Assembly: GCA_963746255.1 (NCBI GenBank)
Contig: CAVVAJ010000009.1
Location: 1,426,001-1,490,000 of the forward strand
Length of the DNA: 64,000 nt
Source: DAOVXM01 sp963746255
Lineage (GTDB): Bacteria > Chloroflexota > Anaerolineae > Anaerolineales > UBA4823
Reading direction: 5' to 3'
The notes under the pieces were generated by a model, which did not search any database, had not been told where the DNA came from, and saw nothing but the letters and a program-made list of their open reading frames with translations. Shown here in pieces: positions 54,005 to 63,452 of this stretch (its first letter is position 1; every line of letters starts with the position of its first letter). Both the position numbers and the translations under genes were made by a program.

Positions 54005-54946
54005 ATGTCATCCTGGATAATATTAATCACTGATGGTTTGCACACTGCAGGGCAGACAATATTACGCTCCCACGCAGAGGTGGCCGACCTGAAGGGCATC
54101 AGCCGGGCGGATTTACTGGACGATATCGCTGGTTATGATGCACTGATCGTTCGTAGCCGGACTGTTGTCGATGCCCAATTAATCACAAAGGCCAGCCGGT
54201 TAAAAGTTATCGGGCGCGCCGGTGTCGGTGTCGATAACATCGACTTGATTAGTGCCGGGCAGCGGGGTGTCCTGGTGGTAAACACGCCTTCTGCCACATC
54301 CAGAGCGGTCGCTGAACATACACTGGCTTTATTATTTGCGCTGGTGCGTTCGATTCCGCAAGCAAATGCCTCCACCAAAGCGGGCAAGTGGCAGAAAAAA
54401 GAACTGGTCGGTGTTGAACTGAATGGCAAAGTGCTGGGTATTATTGGTGTTGGAAATATCGGGTCGCTCGTTGCAGAGGCTGCAGTTGGGTTGGGAATGC
54501 AGGTAATCGGGCATGACCCGTTCCTGTCAGATGAACTCATTTCAAAGCGAGGGGCGAAGCCTGCACCGTTATCTGAACTCTACCGCAGTGCAGATTTTAT
54601 CAGCCTACACACCCCGTTTGTTGATAGTACCCGGGCCTTGATTGATCGGCGCGGACTTGAAGAAATGAAACCCGGGGTCCGCATTGTGAACACTGCCCGC
54701 GGCGGTTTGATTGACGAAACAGCATTGCTTGAGGCATTGGAGTCGGGCAAGGTTTCTGGCGCTGCCCTGGATGTATACCCCGAAGAACCGCCGGGCAAAT
54801 CGGCTCTGGTAGCGCACCCCGGTGTCATCGCCACCCCACATATTGCCGCACAGACCCACGAAGCGCAAGAGCGGACAGCGGTGGACATCGCCCAAGAAGT
54901 GCTGGCGGCATTGCACGGTGTCCAACTGCGCTGGCGGGTTGTTTAA
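54005..54946 (+). CDS. D-3-phosphoglycerate dehydrogenase-like 2-hydroxyacid dehydrogenase (short form)
   Basis: 313 residues. The NAD motif GIIGVGNIGSLVAEAAVGLGM is complete. Catalytic Arg, Glu and His are in NTARGGLIDE, the DVYPEEPP region and PHIAAQTHEA. The C-terminal ACT regulatory domain of most SerA proteins is absent. It probably oxidises 3-phosphoglycerate or a related hydroxy acid. serB/serC are not in the window. Confidence 0.88.
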   Translation: MSSWIILITDGLHTAGQTILRSHAEVADLKGISRADLLDDIAGYDALIVRSRTVVDAQLITKASRLKVIGRAGVGVDNIDLISAGQRGVLVVNTPSATSRAVAEHTLALLFALVRSIPQANASTKAGKWQKKELVGVELNGKVLGIIGVGNIGSLVAEAAVGLGMQVIGHDPFLSDELISKRGAKPAPLSELYRSADFISLHTPFVDSTRALIDRRGLEEMKPGVRIVNTARGGLIDETALLEALESGKVSGAALDVYPEEPPGKSALVAHPGVIATPHIAAQTHEAQERTAVDIAQEVLAALHGVQLRWRVV

Positions 54947-55005
54947 GCGACTGCTACTTATCTATACTCATAGATTCAAACTACAGATACAAGTGAGGTC
55001 ATTAG

Positions 55006-56508
55006 ATGAAAAAAAAACTAGAAGAATTGAAAACTCAACTCGCAGAAATTGCAGATCTTAATGCCACGTCCGCACTGCTTGGCTGGGACCAACAAACCTA
55101 TATGCCACCGGGTGGTGCAGAGGGCCGCGGGGACCAACTGGCGACGATATCGAGCTTGTCCCATTCGAAGTTCACCTCCCCGGAAATCGGGCAACTGCTA
55201 GAAGACCTGCAGTCGCTCGCCGAGCAGATAGATCCCGACTCTAACGATGCCCGATTAATCAAGGTCACAAAGCGTGATTTCGATAAATTAACCAAGGTGA
55301 CCACATCGTACGTCGCTGAGCTAGCCAAGTTAACAACCGCAGCACATCCCGCCTGGGAGGCCGCTCGGGAAGAGAACGATTACAGCAAGTTCCAACCCTA
55401 TTTAGAACAGATTATTGCGATGCGTCAGCGCTATGCAGAATTCTTCGTTCCTTACGATCATATCTACGACCCATTGCTGGATGATTTTGAGCCGGGAATG
55501 AAAACCTCTGAAGTCAAAGAGATATTTGACATTTTACGGCCCCAGCAAGTTGCTTTGGTGCAAGCCATTGCAGAGAGTGAACAGGTCGACGATTCGTTCC
55601 TGCACCTGCATTATGATGAAGACAAGCAGTGGGCATTTGGTGAAGAGGTCATCACAAAATACGGGTTTGATTGGAAGCGCGCCCGGCAGGATAAATCGGT
55701 CCACCCATTTACGACCAGCTTCGGCATCGACGACGTCCGCATCACCACCCGCATTGATCCGAACTTCTATAACACCGCGTTATTTGGTACTCTCCATGAA
55801 GCCGGCCACGGTCTTTACGAACTAGGCTGTGACCATGCCTTGGCACGCTCGCCCCTGGCAGGGGGTTCTTCGCTGGCGGTACATGAATCGCAATCCCGCA
55901 TGTGGGAAAATATGGTCGGCCGCTCCCTGTCATTCTGGGAACATTTTTATACGCGCTTGCAGGAATATTTCCCCGATCAGCTGCAGAATATTGACGTAAT
56001 GACATTTTACAAAGGGATCAACAAAGTAGAGCCTTCTTTAATCCGTGTTGAAGCGGATGAAGCGACCTACAACCTGCACATCATGCTACGGTTGGAATTG
56101 GAAATTAGTATGATGGAAGGCTCTCTGCAAGCAAAAGATATGCCGGAAGCTTGGAATTCCCGCTTTCAAGAATATCTGGGCATTACCCCATCCAATGATA
56201 AAGAGGGTGTCCTGCAGGACATTCACTGGTCCTTTGGCGGGATTGGTTATTTCTCGACATACGCCCTGGGGAATTTGGTGTCCGCTCAATTGTGGGAGGT
56301 AATCAACCAGGATATCCCAAACCTGGATGATCAAATCCGCAATGGCGAGTTTGCGAACCTCTTAGCCTGGCTGGTCGAGAAGATCCATCGCCACGGCAGT
56401 AAATTCGAGCCCCAAGAGCTCGTTCAGCGAGTGACTGGTTCCAAGATCGAACCAGCCGCGTATATCCGCTATCTTACAGATAAGTTCTCGGCAATATACG
56501 ACTTATAA
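55006..56508 (+). CDS. Carboxypeptidase M32 (thermostable carboxypeptidase 1 family)
   Basis: 500 residues. The zinc motif HEAGHGLYE is followed by HESQSRMWENMVGRS, the M32 hallmark, and later IRVEADEATYNLHI. The protein is mainly helical, without a signal peptide. It removes C-terminal residues from peptides in the cytosol. Its own terminator follows. Confidence 0.96.
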   Translation: MKKKLEELKTQLAEIADLNATSALLGWDQQTYMPPGGAEGRGDQLATISSLSHSKFTSPEIGQLLEDLQSLAEQIDPDSNDARLIKVTKRDFDKLTKVTTSYVAELAKLTTAAHPAWEAAREENDYSKFQPYLEQIIAMRQRYAEFFVPYDHIYDPLLDDFEPGMKTSEVKEIFDILRPQQVALVQAIAESEQVDDSFLHLHYDEDKQWAFGEEVITKYGFDWKRARQDKSVHPFTTSFGIDDVRITTRIDPNFYNTALFGTLHEAGHGLYELGCDHALARSPLAGGSSLAVHESQSRMWENMVGRSLSFWEHFYTRLQEYFPDQLQNIDVMTFYKGINKVEPSLIRVEADEATYNLHIMLRLELEISMMEGSLQAKDMPEAWNSRFQEYLGITPSNDKEGVLQDIHWSFGGIGYFSTYALGNLVSAQLWEVINQDIPNLDDQIRNGEFANLLAWLVEKIHRHGSKFEPQELVQRVTGSKIEPAAYIRYLTDKFSAIYDL

Positions 56509-56533
56509 ATGATATTGAAGATTTCTAGATACA

Positions 56534-56566
56534 GGGTGTGTTGGCGGAAGTTGAACACACCCTTTT
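56534..56566 (+). terminator. Intrinsic terminator of the M32 carboxypeptidase gene
   Basis: A perfect 9-bp stem GGGTGTGTT / AACACACCC (56534-56542, 56554-56562), followed by TTTT. Confidence 0.8.
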
Positions 56567-56634
56567 CGTCTCCGCAGAGGTCTGGTTATATGAACCGGGT
56601 GTTGGCGAGACTTAGAAAATGAGGCCCCCCGATA

Positions 56635-56643
56635 TGGTAGAAT
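56635..56643 (+). promoter_or_regulatory. Extended -10 promoter element of the response regulator gene
   Basis: TGG-TAGAAT (TGn followed by a -10 hexamer at 56638-56643), 37 bases before the start. No strong -35, as is usual for extended -10 promoters. Confidence 0.45.
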
Positions 56644-56679
56644 CCGCGTCAGGTTTCATCGCTCGAGGGAAGGATACTT

Positions 56680-57045
56680 ATGGCCCGCATCCTGTTTGTA
56701 GATGACGACACTGTATCACTTGAAACTCTTAGCCGGGCAACTGAGATCTTAGGCCATGAACCAGTTACAGCGATAACCGGTGATCAGGCTCTATTATTAG
56801 CCAACAGCCAATCATTTGATCTAATTTTTAGCGATATTCAGCTGCAGGATATCGATGGTTTCCAGCTGCTGCAGAGGTTGCGAGAGAGTGGCGGCTGTAA
56901 TGGCGTGCCCATATTCATCCTTTCGGCGAGCCCGGCTATTGATGCGGTTGAACGTTCTTTGGCAGCAGGCGCAACTGCATACATTGCCAAGCCGCTGCGC
57001 TTAGATACCTTAGAAGAAATAATTGAAGAGTACTGCAAAGCCTAG
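56680..57045 (+). CDS. Single-domain response regulator (CheY-like receiver)
   Basis: 121 residues: receiver domain only. Acidic pocket Asp8-Asp9-Asp10 (FVDDDT), phosphoacceptor Asp52 (LIFSDIQLQD), Thr/Ser near 83 (ILSAS) and Lys near 104 (YIAKPLRL). No output domain, so it would work by protein contact, like CheY or Spo0F. No cognate histidine kinase is adjacent. It is followed directly by a lipoprotein gene. Confidence 0.93.
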   Translation: MARILFVDDDTVSLETLSRATEILGHEPVTAITGDQALLLANSQSFDLIFSDIQLQDIDGFQLLQRLRESGGCNGVPIFILSASPAIDAVERSLAAGATAYIAKPLRLDTLEEIIEEYCKA

Positions 57046-57100
57046 AACTGCTTATTCAGGGTTACGATCTAGCCTCAGCGGTCTCATAGAAGAAGTTCAG

Positions 57101-58123
57101 ATGGTCAAGCCGAAGCCCCAGAATCAGATCAATATACACATCAAGATGAGACTGCTAACCGCATTCATGGTTGGAATTACACTCTCCGGATGTACCAATC
57201 TGGTCAACTCTGGGCTGCCGACTCCTATCCCGACAGAATATCTGCCGACAATGATCGCAATGACGATTGAAGCAGGGCAAATCAGCACTGCCCAACCCGC
57301 TTTGACCGAGCAGCCTGTGCTGAATACACCTGATAAGCCGACTGTCAGTCCAACACCAACACCCTCTTTTACTATACCGCCAACCGCAACTCTCCTCAGG
57401 GCAACGGTAACACCATTCACAGTAACCCCTTCACCGGGACCCACCGCCATTGGCGAAATCCCCAACGCCGAAATCGAAATCCGCAATTTAGGAGCCTTGT
57501 CAAAAGTGACAACACCGCTGCCGATCTATGCCTACTTGCGGCCCGGGGCAGGCGGGAAAGTACGCATTGAACTGCTTGGTGAAGATGGCCGGGTGCTGAC
57601 GCGCCAGATAAAGACTTTCTCATCTTTACCGCCGCGCGCCTGGGCTGTAATGCAAACCGAGATCGAGTTTGAGATCGCGGCGAATGCTAAATCTGGTAGA
57701 CTGCAGATCAGCGTGGAAGATGAAAATGGGCGCACAACCGCATTGAATTATGTACCACTGATCTTGATGTCGATTGGCGACCCGGATATCATTCCCCCCA
57801 TTGATGTTCTTGCTCCGATTGTCATCCAACAGCCAACCCGCAGGTCGCTTATCCAAGGCGGAGTTGTTCTAATCTCTGGGATTGCACGTCCAGGCAGCGA
57901 CCAACCGCTAGTGGCCAAGCTGATTGCCACTGACGGCAGTGAAGTGGGTATGCGCCTTGTGAACGTAGATAACCCGATCCAAAATGGCTACGGATCTTTC
58001 GCAGCTGAGATCCCCTACTCTGTCGAAAATACCACTCCGGTGCTGTTGGTGATCACAGAAGGGAGGCGCAGCCTGAACGATATCATCCACCTAACCAGCC
58101 AAGAAATTATGGTCAGCCCCTGA
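57101..58123 (+). CDS. Lipoprotein with Thr/Pro linker and Ig-like (Gmad2-type) domain
   Basis: The start is uncertain: ATG 57101 (MVKPKPQ) has a fair ribosome site, whereas ATG 57146 would begin the signal peptide directly (MRLLTAFMVGITLSGC). The lipobox ITLSGC is clear either way. After the cysteine a Pro/Thr-rich linker runs for about 85 residues (TPDKPTVSPTPTPSFTIPPT). A beta domain follows (about 120-230), then a C-terminal Gmad2-like domain (VIQQPTRRSLIQGGVVLISGIARPGSDQPLVAKLIATDGSEVG). It is a surface lipoprotein, perhaps an envelope binding factor. Other frames in the region are shadows. Confidence 0.75.
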   Translation: MVKPKPQNQINIHIKMRLLTAFMVGITLSGCTNLVNSGLPTPIPTEYLPTMIAMTIEAGQISTAQPALTEQPVLNTPDKPTVSPTPTPSFTIPPTATLLRATVTPFTVTPSPGPTAIGEIPNAEIEIRNLGALSKVTTPLPIYAYLRPGAGGKVRIELLGEDGRVLTRQIKTFSSLPPRAWAVMQTEIEFEIAANAKSGRLQISVEDENGRTTALNYVPLILMSIGDPDIIPPIDVLAPIVIQQPTRRSLIQGGVVLISGIARPGSDQPLVAKLIATDGSEVGMRLVNVDNPIQNGYGSFAAEIPYSVENTTPVLLVITEGRRSLNDIIHLTSQEIMVSP

Positions 58124-58294
58124 CTCCCACTGCTATCGTGAACATATTTCCATCCTTCATAGCCGGTTTTTTTCGCAGCGATCACGATCCACCCGATTCT
58201 GTGATATATTTTTTTCCTTTCCGTATATACACGATTTGAAAGCAACCCACACGAAAAGAGTTCAAGAGGAACTTATATCTCAGGAGAATATTGG

Positions 58295-59653
58295 ATGTCC
58301 AAACGAAAATTCTCATCAAAAAGAGCGCCAATCTATGCCGATGTCCCAGATGAAAAGTGGAACAGCTGGCGCTGGCAGCTAAGCAACCGCATCAATACAG
58401 TTGACGAATTTGAGACAGTGATTAAGCTAACCGATTCCGAACAGGAAGCTCTTTCCAGCGCGGGACTATTCCGTGTTGATATCACACCATATTTCATATC
58501 TTTGATCGATCCGGATGATCCGGATGACCCCATCCGCAAACAAGTAGTTCCCACCGCACGCGAGATGGTGCCATTCACCTCGATGATGGAAGATTCATTA
58601 GCGGAAGACCGTCATTCGCCCGTTCCAGGGTTGGTGCATCGCTACCCGGATCGGGTCCTAATGTTGGTTACCACCCAATGTGCATCATACTGCCGCTACT
58701 GCACCCGCTCTCGGATCGTTGGTGATCCGGCCGCCACTTTTTCCCGTTCAGAATTTGAAATGCAGTTGGAGTACCTCAAACATACCCCGCAAGTACGTGA
58801 TGTACTGCTTTCTGGTGGTGACCCGTTAGTATTGGCTCCAAAAATCCTTGAGGAGATCTTGCGGCGTTTGCGGGAAATACCGCATATCGAGATTGTACGG
58901 ATAGGATCGCGTGTCCCTGTATTTCTCCCGATGCGTGTTACCGAAGAATTAACCGACATGCTCCAGAAATACCACCCGCTCTGGCTGAATATCCATGTCA
59001 ACCATCCAAACGAGATCAGCGCTGAGCTTGAAACTGCAACGGACCGTTTGACACGCGCAGGTATCCCACTTGGCAATCAAGCAGTCCTGATGGCCGGTGT
59101 GAATGATAATGTCCATATCCAGCGCCATCTGGTGCAGGATCTCGTCCATATCCGCGTGCGCCCCTATTATCTGTACCAGTGCGACTTGGTGGAGGGTGCC
59201 GGTCACTTCCGCACCCCTGTAGCCAAAGGCATCGAGATTATGGAAGGCTTACGCGGCCACACTTCCGGATATGCAGTGCACCAGTACATCATTGATGCTC
59301 CAGGCGGCGGGGGGAAGATCCCTGTATCCCCCAACTACTTGCTCAGTATGTCAGATCATAAGATTGTGCTGCGTAATTACGAGGGCTATATTACAGCCTA
59401 CGAGGAGCCGGTCGACTATATTCCGGACATGGCGGCGAAGTTTACCGGTGAAAAACGCCCTGAACCCGGGCAAGCCGGAGTTTTGGGGCTGCTCGATGGT
59501 GAACAGCTGTTTATCAAACCTGAAGGTTTTGACGAGCTGCATGATCGCAGTGGTATCCAGCACCGCCTCAAAGACCCCAAGAAATGGAAACCTCTCGGTA
59601 TTGGTCCGGGCGATCAATCAGAAGACAACGAGAGCGAAACTGCTCCAGATTAA
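58295..59653 (+). CDS. KamA-family radical SAM aminomutase (lysine 2,3-aminomutase-like)
   Basis: 452 residues. The radical SAM cluster is Cys129, Cys133 and Cys136 (TTQCASYCRYCTRSR), and GGDP is in LLSGGDPLVLAPKIL. The PLP-binding and acceptor region is at VHQYIIDAPGGGGKIPVSPNY. The name KamA covers lysine and glutamate 2,3-aminomutases and related EpmB; the substrate cannot be told. Preceded by AGGAGA at 58281. A strong terminator follows. Confidence 0.94.
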   Translation: MSKRKFSSKRAPIYADVPDEKWNSWRWQLSNRINTVDEFETVIKLTDSEQEALSSAGLFRVDITPYFISLIDPDDPDDPIRKQVVPTAREMVPFTSMMEDSLAEDRHSPVPGLVHRYPDRVLMLVTTQCASYCRYCTRSRIVGDPAATFSRSEFEMQLEYLKHTPQVRDVLLSGGDPLVLAPKILEEILRRLREIPHIEIVRIGSRVPVFLPMRVTEELTDMLQKYHPLWLNIHVNHPNEISAELETATDRLTRAGIPLGNQAVLMAGVNDNVHIQRHLVQDLVHIRVRPYYLYQCDLVEGAGHFRTPVAKGIEIMEGLRGHTSGYAVHQYIIDAPGGGGKIPVSPNYLLSMSDHKIVLRNYEGYITAYEEPVDYIPDMAAKFTGEKRPEPGQAGVLGLLDGEQLFIKPEGFDELHDRSGIQHRLKDPKKWKPLGIGPGDQSEDNESETAPD

Positions 59654-59675
59654 ACACACCTGTGTCTAATTGACC

Positions 59676-59706
59676 AATAACCGCCAGGCCAGGCGGTTAT
59701 TTTTTT
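59676..59706 (+). terminator. Intrinsic terminator of the kamA-like gene
   Basis: A perfect 10-bp stem AATAACCGCC / GGCGGTTATT (59676-59685, 59692-59701) with a 6-base loop and a seven-T tract (59700-59706). Confidence 0.92.
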
Positions 59707-59825
59707 CAAGGTCCGGGCGATGTATATGAACAAAATCCGATTGGGTTTATTGACTGGTAGAAGTTATGCGATTGGAGATTGTGAGTGGAATGATTGGATC
59801 CGATAAATTACGCCGGCATTGGGCA

Positions 59826-60374
59826 TCAGGTATGTAGGTCTTTGACCATATGGATATCCTCTGGCTCTAAGGAGTACAGTTCGGGTAGAGGCTGCTCAAC
59901 TGGGCTGAAGCCTTGGCTGAGGTAAAACCCAACCGCAGAACCCGACGGCGTGGCTGAGACATAAACCTGCTCAGCGCCGGTTGCAGCAGCAAATTGGAAC
60001 AGCCTCTCCGCCAGGAGCGAGGCGATCTCTTGCCGGCGGTAGCCATTACTTACCTGCAGATATGCTAGCTGTGCCAACCCCGGTCGTACTTCAGGACGCA
60101 GCACCCCAATGCCAACCATCTCGTGTCCGTCAAAGGCACCGATCATCCGCCCGCCAGCATTTAGGTGTCCTTGGCAAAATTCTATCTGATGAGCGAAAGA
60201 ATGTTCCCCTCGGCCATCAAGTAAGAAGTTTGGTGTATCCCAATCGACAGACATGCGTGCGAGCTGACCATCCTCGCAGGCATACCCCACGCGAATGGTT
60301 TCCGTGCGATCGATCTCGCGCAAGCGGTCAATTTCATCGGGTTCCATCCAGCGATAGGTGATAATGCTACTCAT
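59826..60374 (-). CDS. GNAT family acetyltransferase
   Basis: 182 residues. The GNAT core is visible as MVGIGVLRPEVRPGLAQLAYLQVSNGYRRQEIASLLAERLFQFAAATGAEQVYVSATPSGSAVGFYLSQGF, with motif A (QVSNGYRRQEIASLL) only partly matching the standard Q/RxxGxG/A. It lies 48 bases downstream of the amidase on the same strand. The substrate is unknown. Confidence 0.85.
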   Translation of the reverse strand: MSSIITYRWMEPDEIDRLREIDRTETIRVGYACEDGQLARMSVDWDTPNFLLDGRGEHSFAHQIEFCQGHLNAGGRMIGAFDGHEMVGIGVLRPEVRPGLAQLAYLQVSNGYRRQEIASLLAERLFQFAAATGAEQVYVSATPSGSAVGFYLSQGFSPVEQPLPELYSLEPEDIHMVKDLHT

Positions 60375-60422
60375 AGAATATTTAGCCTCTTACATCTAGA
60401 TAGATTTGAGTGCAAGGATAAA

Positions 60423-61919
60423 TTACTGCAAGTTTGCCGTCGGTAAAAACATTGGCGGGCGGCGTACTTTGGTTGCCTGTTCGAAGGCATAAGCGATACG
60501 GAAAAGGGTTGGCTCTTGGAAGGCGCCGGTGAAGAAGGAGATGCCAACCGGTAAACCGTGGACATACCCGGCCGGCACGGTGATGTTGGGATAACCCGCA
60601 ACTGCCGCAGGCGAAGAGCTGCCGCCACCATAGTGATCCCCATTAATCCAATCGGTCAGCCAAGCAGGTCCGCCTGAAGGGGCGATAATCGCATCAAGTC
60701 GGTGGTCACGGAGGGTCTTATCGATACCTTCATCGCGCGTTAACCGCAGGTTTGTCTCCAGTGCGTTGGTGTATGCAACCTCAGTGAGTGCTCCTTTAGC
60801 CTGGGCGGCGAGCATGCGTTCCTGACCAAAATAGGGCATCACCCGGTCCCGGTAGCGCTCGTTAAACTCGATAACCTCTTGCAGCGAGTGAACCGGGGCT
60901 TGAGGTCCCAGGCCTTCGAGATAAGCATTTAGATCAGCCTTGAACTCATAGTACAGCACCTCAAGTTCAGTTTCACCGAGCTCTTCGTCTATATCGACAT
61001 CTGCTGGGTCAACTATCTCGGCGCCGTGTTCCTTAATCACAGCGAGACAGTCCTCCATAATATGGTCAACCTGCGGATTAAAACCAAAAAAGTTGCGTGC
61101 TACCCCAATCCTGGCACCGCGCAAACCCTGCAGATCCAAAAACTGGGTATAGTTGTGGTGATATTTGCCTTGACTCGCGGTGGTTGCAGAATCGTTTGGA
61201 TCGATACCAACCAGCACACCCAGCATGAGGGCTGCATCTGCCACTGTCCGGGTCATCGGACCAGCGGTATCCTGGCTGTGCGATATGGGGATAATTCCAG
61301 AACGGCTGACCAGCCCCAGAGTGGGCTCAAACCCGACAATCCCATTGGCGTGCGATGGGCAAATGATCGAGCCGTCTGTCTCCGTACCAATCGCGGCCGC
61401 ACATAGATCTGCTGCGACGGCAACCGCCGACCCAGAGCTAGAACCACACGGGTTGCGGTCAAGCGCATAGGGGTTGCGCGTCTGTCCCCCGCGGCTGCTC
61501 CACCCGCTGGAGGATTGTGTAGAACGGAAATTCGCCCATTCACTGAGGTTGGTCTTTCCCAGAATGATCGCACCGGCGTCACGCAGTTTGCGTGCCACGA
61601 AGGAGTCGCTCGACGGGATTGATCCAACCAGCGCCAGGGATCCTGCTGTCGTCATCATCTTGTCTGCAGTGTCAAAATTGTCCTTCAGCAGCACCGGTAC
61701 ACCGTGGAGTGATCCGCGGAGCTGCCCTAAGCTGCGTTCGGTGTCCAGAGCCGCCGCGATATCCAGCGCATCGGGGTTGAGTTCGATGATGGCATTCAGG
61801 GCAGGTCCCTGTTTGTCAAGCAGTTCTATACGCTCAAGGTACATCTGGGTCAGGCTTTGGGCTGTGTATGTGCCAGCGGACATCAAGTCCTGCAGATCGC
61901 GAATAGTATATTCTCCCAT
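60423..61919 (-). CDS. Amidase signature family enzyme
   Basis: I use ATG 61919 (MGEYTIRDLQDLMSAG), preceded by GGGAATGGA; ATG 61937 is an alternative. About 498 residues. Catalytic Lys in PVLLKDNF and the Ser-cisSer-Ser region GSSSGSAVAVAADLCAAAIGTETDGSI are intact. It hydrolyses amides; possible roles include amide nitrogen use or GatA-like activity, but no GatBC is nearby. It is part of a minus-strand set with the K+ channel upstream and the GNAT downstream. Confidence 0.93.
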   Translation of the reverse strand: MGEYTIRDLQDLMSAGTYTAQSLTQMYLERIELLDKQGPALNAIIELNPDALDIAAALDTERSLGQLRGSLHGVPVLLKDNFDTADKMMTTAGSLALVGSIPSSDSFVARKLRDAGAIILGKTNLSEWANFRSTQSSSGWSSRGGQTRNPYALDRNPCGSSSGSAVAVAADLCAAAIGTETDGSIICPSHANGIVGFEPTLGLVSRSGIIPISHSQDTAGPMTRTVADAALMLGVLVGIDPNDSATTASQGKYHHNYTQFLDLQGLRGARIGVARNFFGFNPQVDHIMEDCLAVIKEHGAEIVDPADVDIDEELGETELEVLYYEFKADLNAYLEGLGPQAPVHSLQEVIEFNERYRDRVMPYFGQERMLAAQAKGALTEVAYTNALETNLRLTRDEGIDKTLRDHRLDAIIAPSGGPAWLTDWINGDHYGGGSSSPAAVAGYPNITVPAGYVHGLPVGISFFTGAFQEPTLFRIAYAFEQATKVRRPPMFLPTANLQ

Positions 61920-61981
61920 TTTTCCATTCCCATCCATGAATAAGACAACTTTGCTATGGTTTTTCTACTGGGGGTCAATTA

Positions 61982-62767
61982 TCATGCGCGGCCTTGCGGC
62001 GTTTTTTGGTCATCATTGGTCCGCGAAGTCAGCATCTGTCTGATGTCTGCGATATCGCTTCGCAACTGGGATACTTCATCGTCTCTTTTCCCGCGCAAGG
62101 ATATCACTGTGGAGGCAATATAACTAGTTAACACTGAAAATACGCTCACGCCAACGACCATCATCAGTGCTCCAATGACCCGGCCAGGATCGGTTACTGG
62201 AGCGTAATCACCATAGCCGACCGTGGACATGGTAACGACTGCCCACCATACCGCATCGTCGCCAGTGAGGATATTCGCATTTTGGGAGTGGCTTTCGACG
62301 GAAACCACCGCGCTGCTGCCAATAGTGATCACCAGCAGTACCACAAACAATGTCAGCAGCAGGGTACTCTCTGCCAACCGTGCCCGTGCCTCATCCCGGA
62401 CATCCTTAGGTGTTTGGCGTTTTATCCGCCGGACGGTTACGAAGAGACGCGGGAGTCGCAATATGCGCAGGAGTGGAACCGCAGGTATTCCGCTTAGCAA
62501 GTCTAATATCCCGCCCGTTAGTATATAGTGCACTTTCCGTGGGACAACAACCAGGCGGATGACAAAGTCTACCAAAAATACCAGGGCAATAATTGAATCC
62601 ATGATTGACAATACTTCATCAACCGGCCCGGATAGCGGCAGCAGATAATAGACAGTGACTAGCGATAATGAAAATACGCTGACAAGCTGGATAAAAAGCT
62701 CGTAAGTGATACGTTTGACCATGAAATGGTCTTGGGAGTTTAAGGTCTGAAAAGAGTTCATGGGCAA
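61982..62767 (-). CDS. Voltage-gated-like potassium channel
   Basis: 261 residues with about six TM helices. A positively charged S4-like segment is LLRILRLPRLFVTVRRIKR. The pore loop is VWWAVVTMSTVGYGDYAP, containing the TVGYGD selectivity filter near 176, and a last helix is followed by a C-terminal coiled coil (EVSQLRSDIADIRQM). This is the Kv/Kch layout of a K+ channel in the inner membrane, possibly gated by voltage. No RCK domain. Confidence 0.93.
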   Translation of the reverse strand: MPMNSFQTLNSQDHFMVKRITYELFIQLVSVFSLSLVTVYYLLPLSGPVDEVLSIMDSIIALVFLVDFVIRLVVVPRKVHYILTGGILDLLSGIPAVPLLRILRLPRLFVTVRRIKRQTPKDVRDEARARLAESTLLLTLFVVLLVITIGSSAVVSVESHSQNANILTGDDAVWWAVVTMSTVGYGDYAPVTDPGRVIGALMMVVGVSVFSVLTSYIASTVISLRGKRDDEVSQLRSDIADIRQMLTSRTNDDQKTPQGRA

Positions 62768-62999
62768 ATTATTCAGATATGTTATGGGTTAGTGGACTAT
62801 ACAATATTCTAGCCCCACAACCAGGAAAAAAGACTGCTGAACACCCAATTTGGAGCTACTCGTTCATTATAATGTAACATATCTTCCTGTGTATCCAACA
62901 ATCAGGTTACATTTGGTCTCCATTGACATGAAAACAGGATCTTTCTACTTTGCACAAAGGGGACTCTACCACTTTGCACTAACATGTTACGAGAGGCGG

Positions 63000-63028
63000 T
63001 TGACCTCGAATGTTTCTTTCGATATACT
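63000..63028 (+). promoter_or_regulatory. Sigma70 promoter of tRNA-Leu
   Basis: -35 TTGACC (63000-63005), exactly 17-base spacer, -10 TATACT (63023-63028), 25 bases before the tRNA 5' end. Confidence 0.8.
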
Positions 63029-63053
63029 TAGTGTTGCACAGATATTACGAACA

Positions 63054-63135
63054 GCCGAAGTGGCGGAACTGGCAGACGCGCACGACTCAAACTCGTGTTC
63101 CCTCGGGAGTGTGGGTTCGATTCCCACCTTCGGCA
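63054..63135 (+). tRNA. tRNA-Leu (anticodon CAA)
   Basis: A complete class II tRNA. The acceptor stem gccgaag/cttcggc is perfect, and the D-loop, T-arm (GTGGG-TTCGATT-CCCAC) and a long variable arm (ttccctcgggagt) are present. The anticodon loop CTCAAAC puts CAA at 63088-63090, so it decodes UUG. The CCA end is not encoded. Confidence 0.95.
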
Positions 63136-63148
63136 TTGCTCGAAATTG

Positions 63149-63179
63149 AACCGATCCAGTATGACTTGGATCGGTTTTT
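63149..63179 (+). terminator. Intrinsic terminator of tRNA-Leu
   Basis: A perfect 10-bp stem AACCGATCCA / TGGATCGGTT (63149-63158 and 63167-63176) with an 8-base loop, then TTTTT. It lies 14 bases after the tRNA. Confidence 0.9.
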
Positions 63180-63452
63180 GTCTATCTTGAGCTTCGCGGG
63201 AATAGAAAAAGTAAAAGCCTTGCCACTAGAATTCGACCATCTCTACGCAACCAGGACGAATCCTGCTGGTGTCACTGGCAAATATACTTGGCTCAATGTG
63301 TCTCATACATTGTGGGGTTATTGGACTATAGACGCGGGTTTAGATCCCCAGAAGCAACTAGTGTTTCTAAAGTGTTCGTATCGTATGTCCCTGTCCCAAA
63401 TCTTGTTACACTTGGAGGTGTGAATTTACACAGGAGGACGATATTCAGCAGA

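Noticed and set aside
56680..57045. Response regulator and lipoprotein as one signalling operon
   Set aside because: No histidine kinase is nearby and the lipoprotein lacks any sensor domain; proximity alone is weak.
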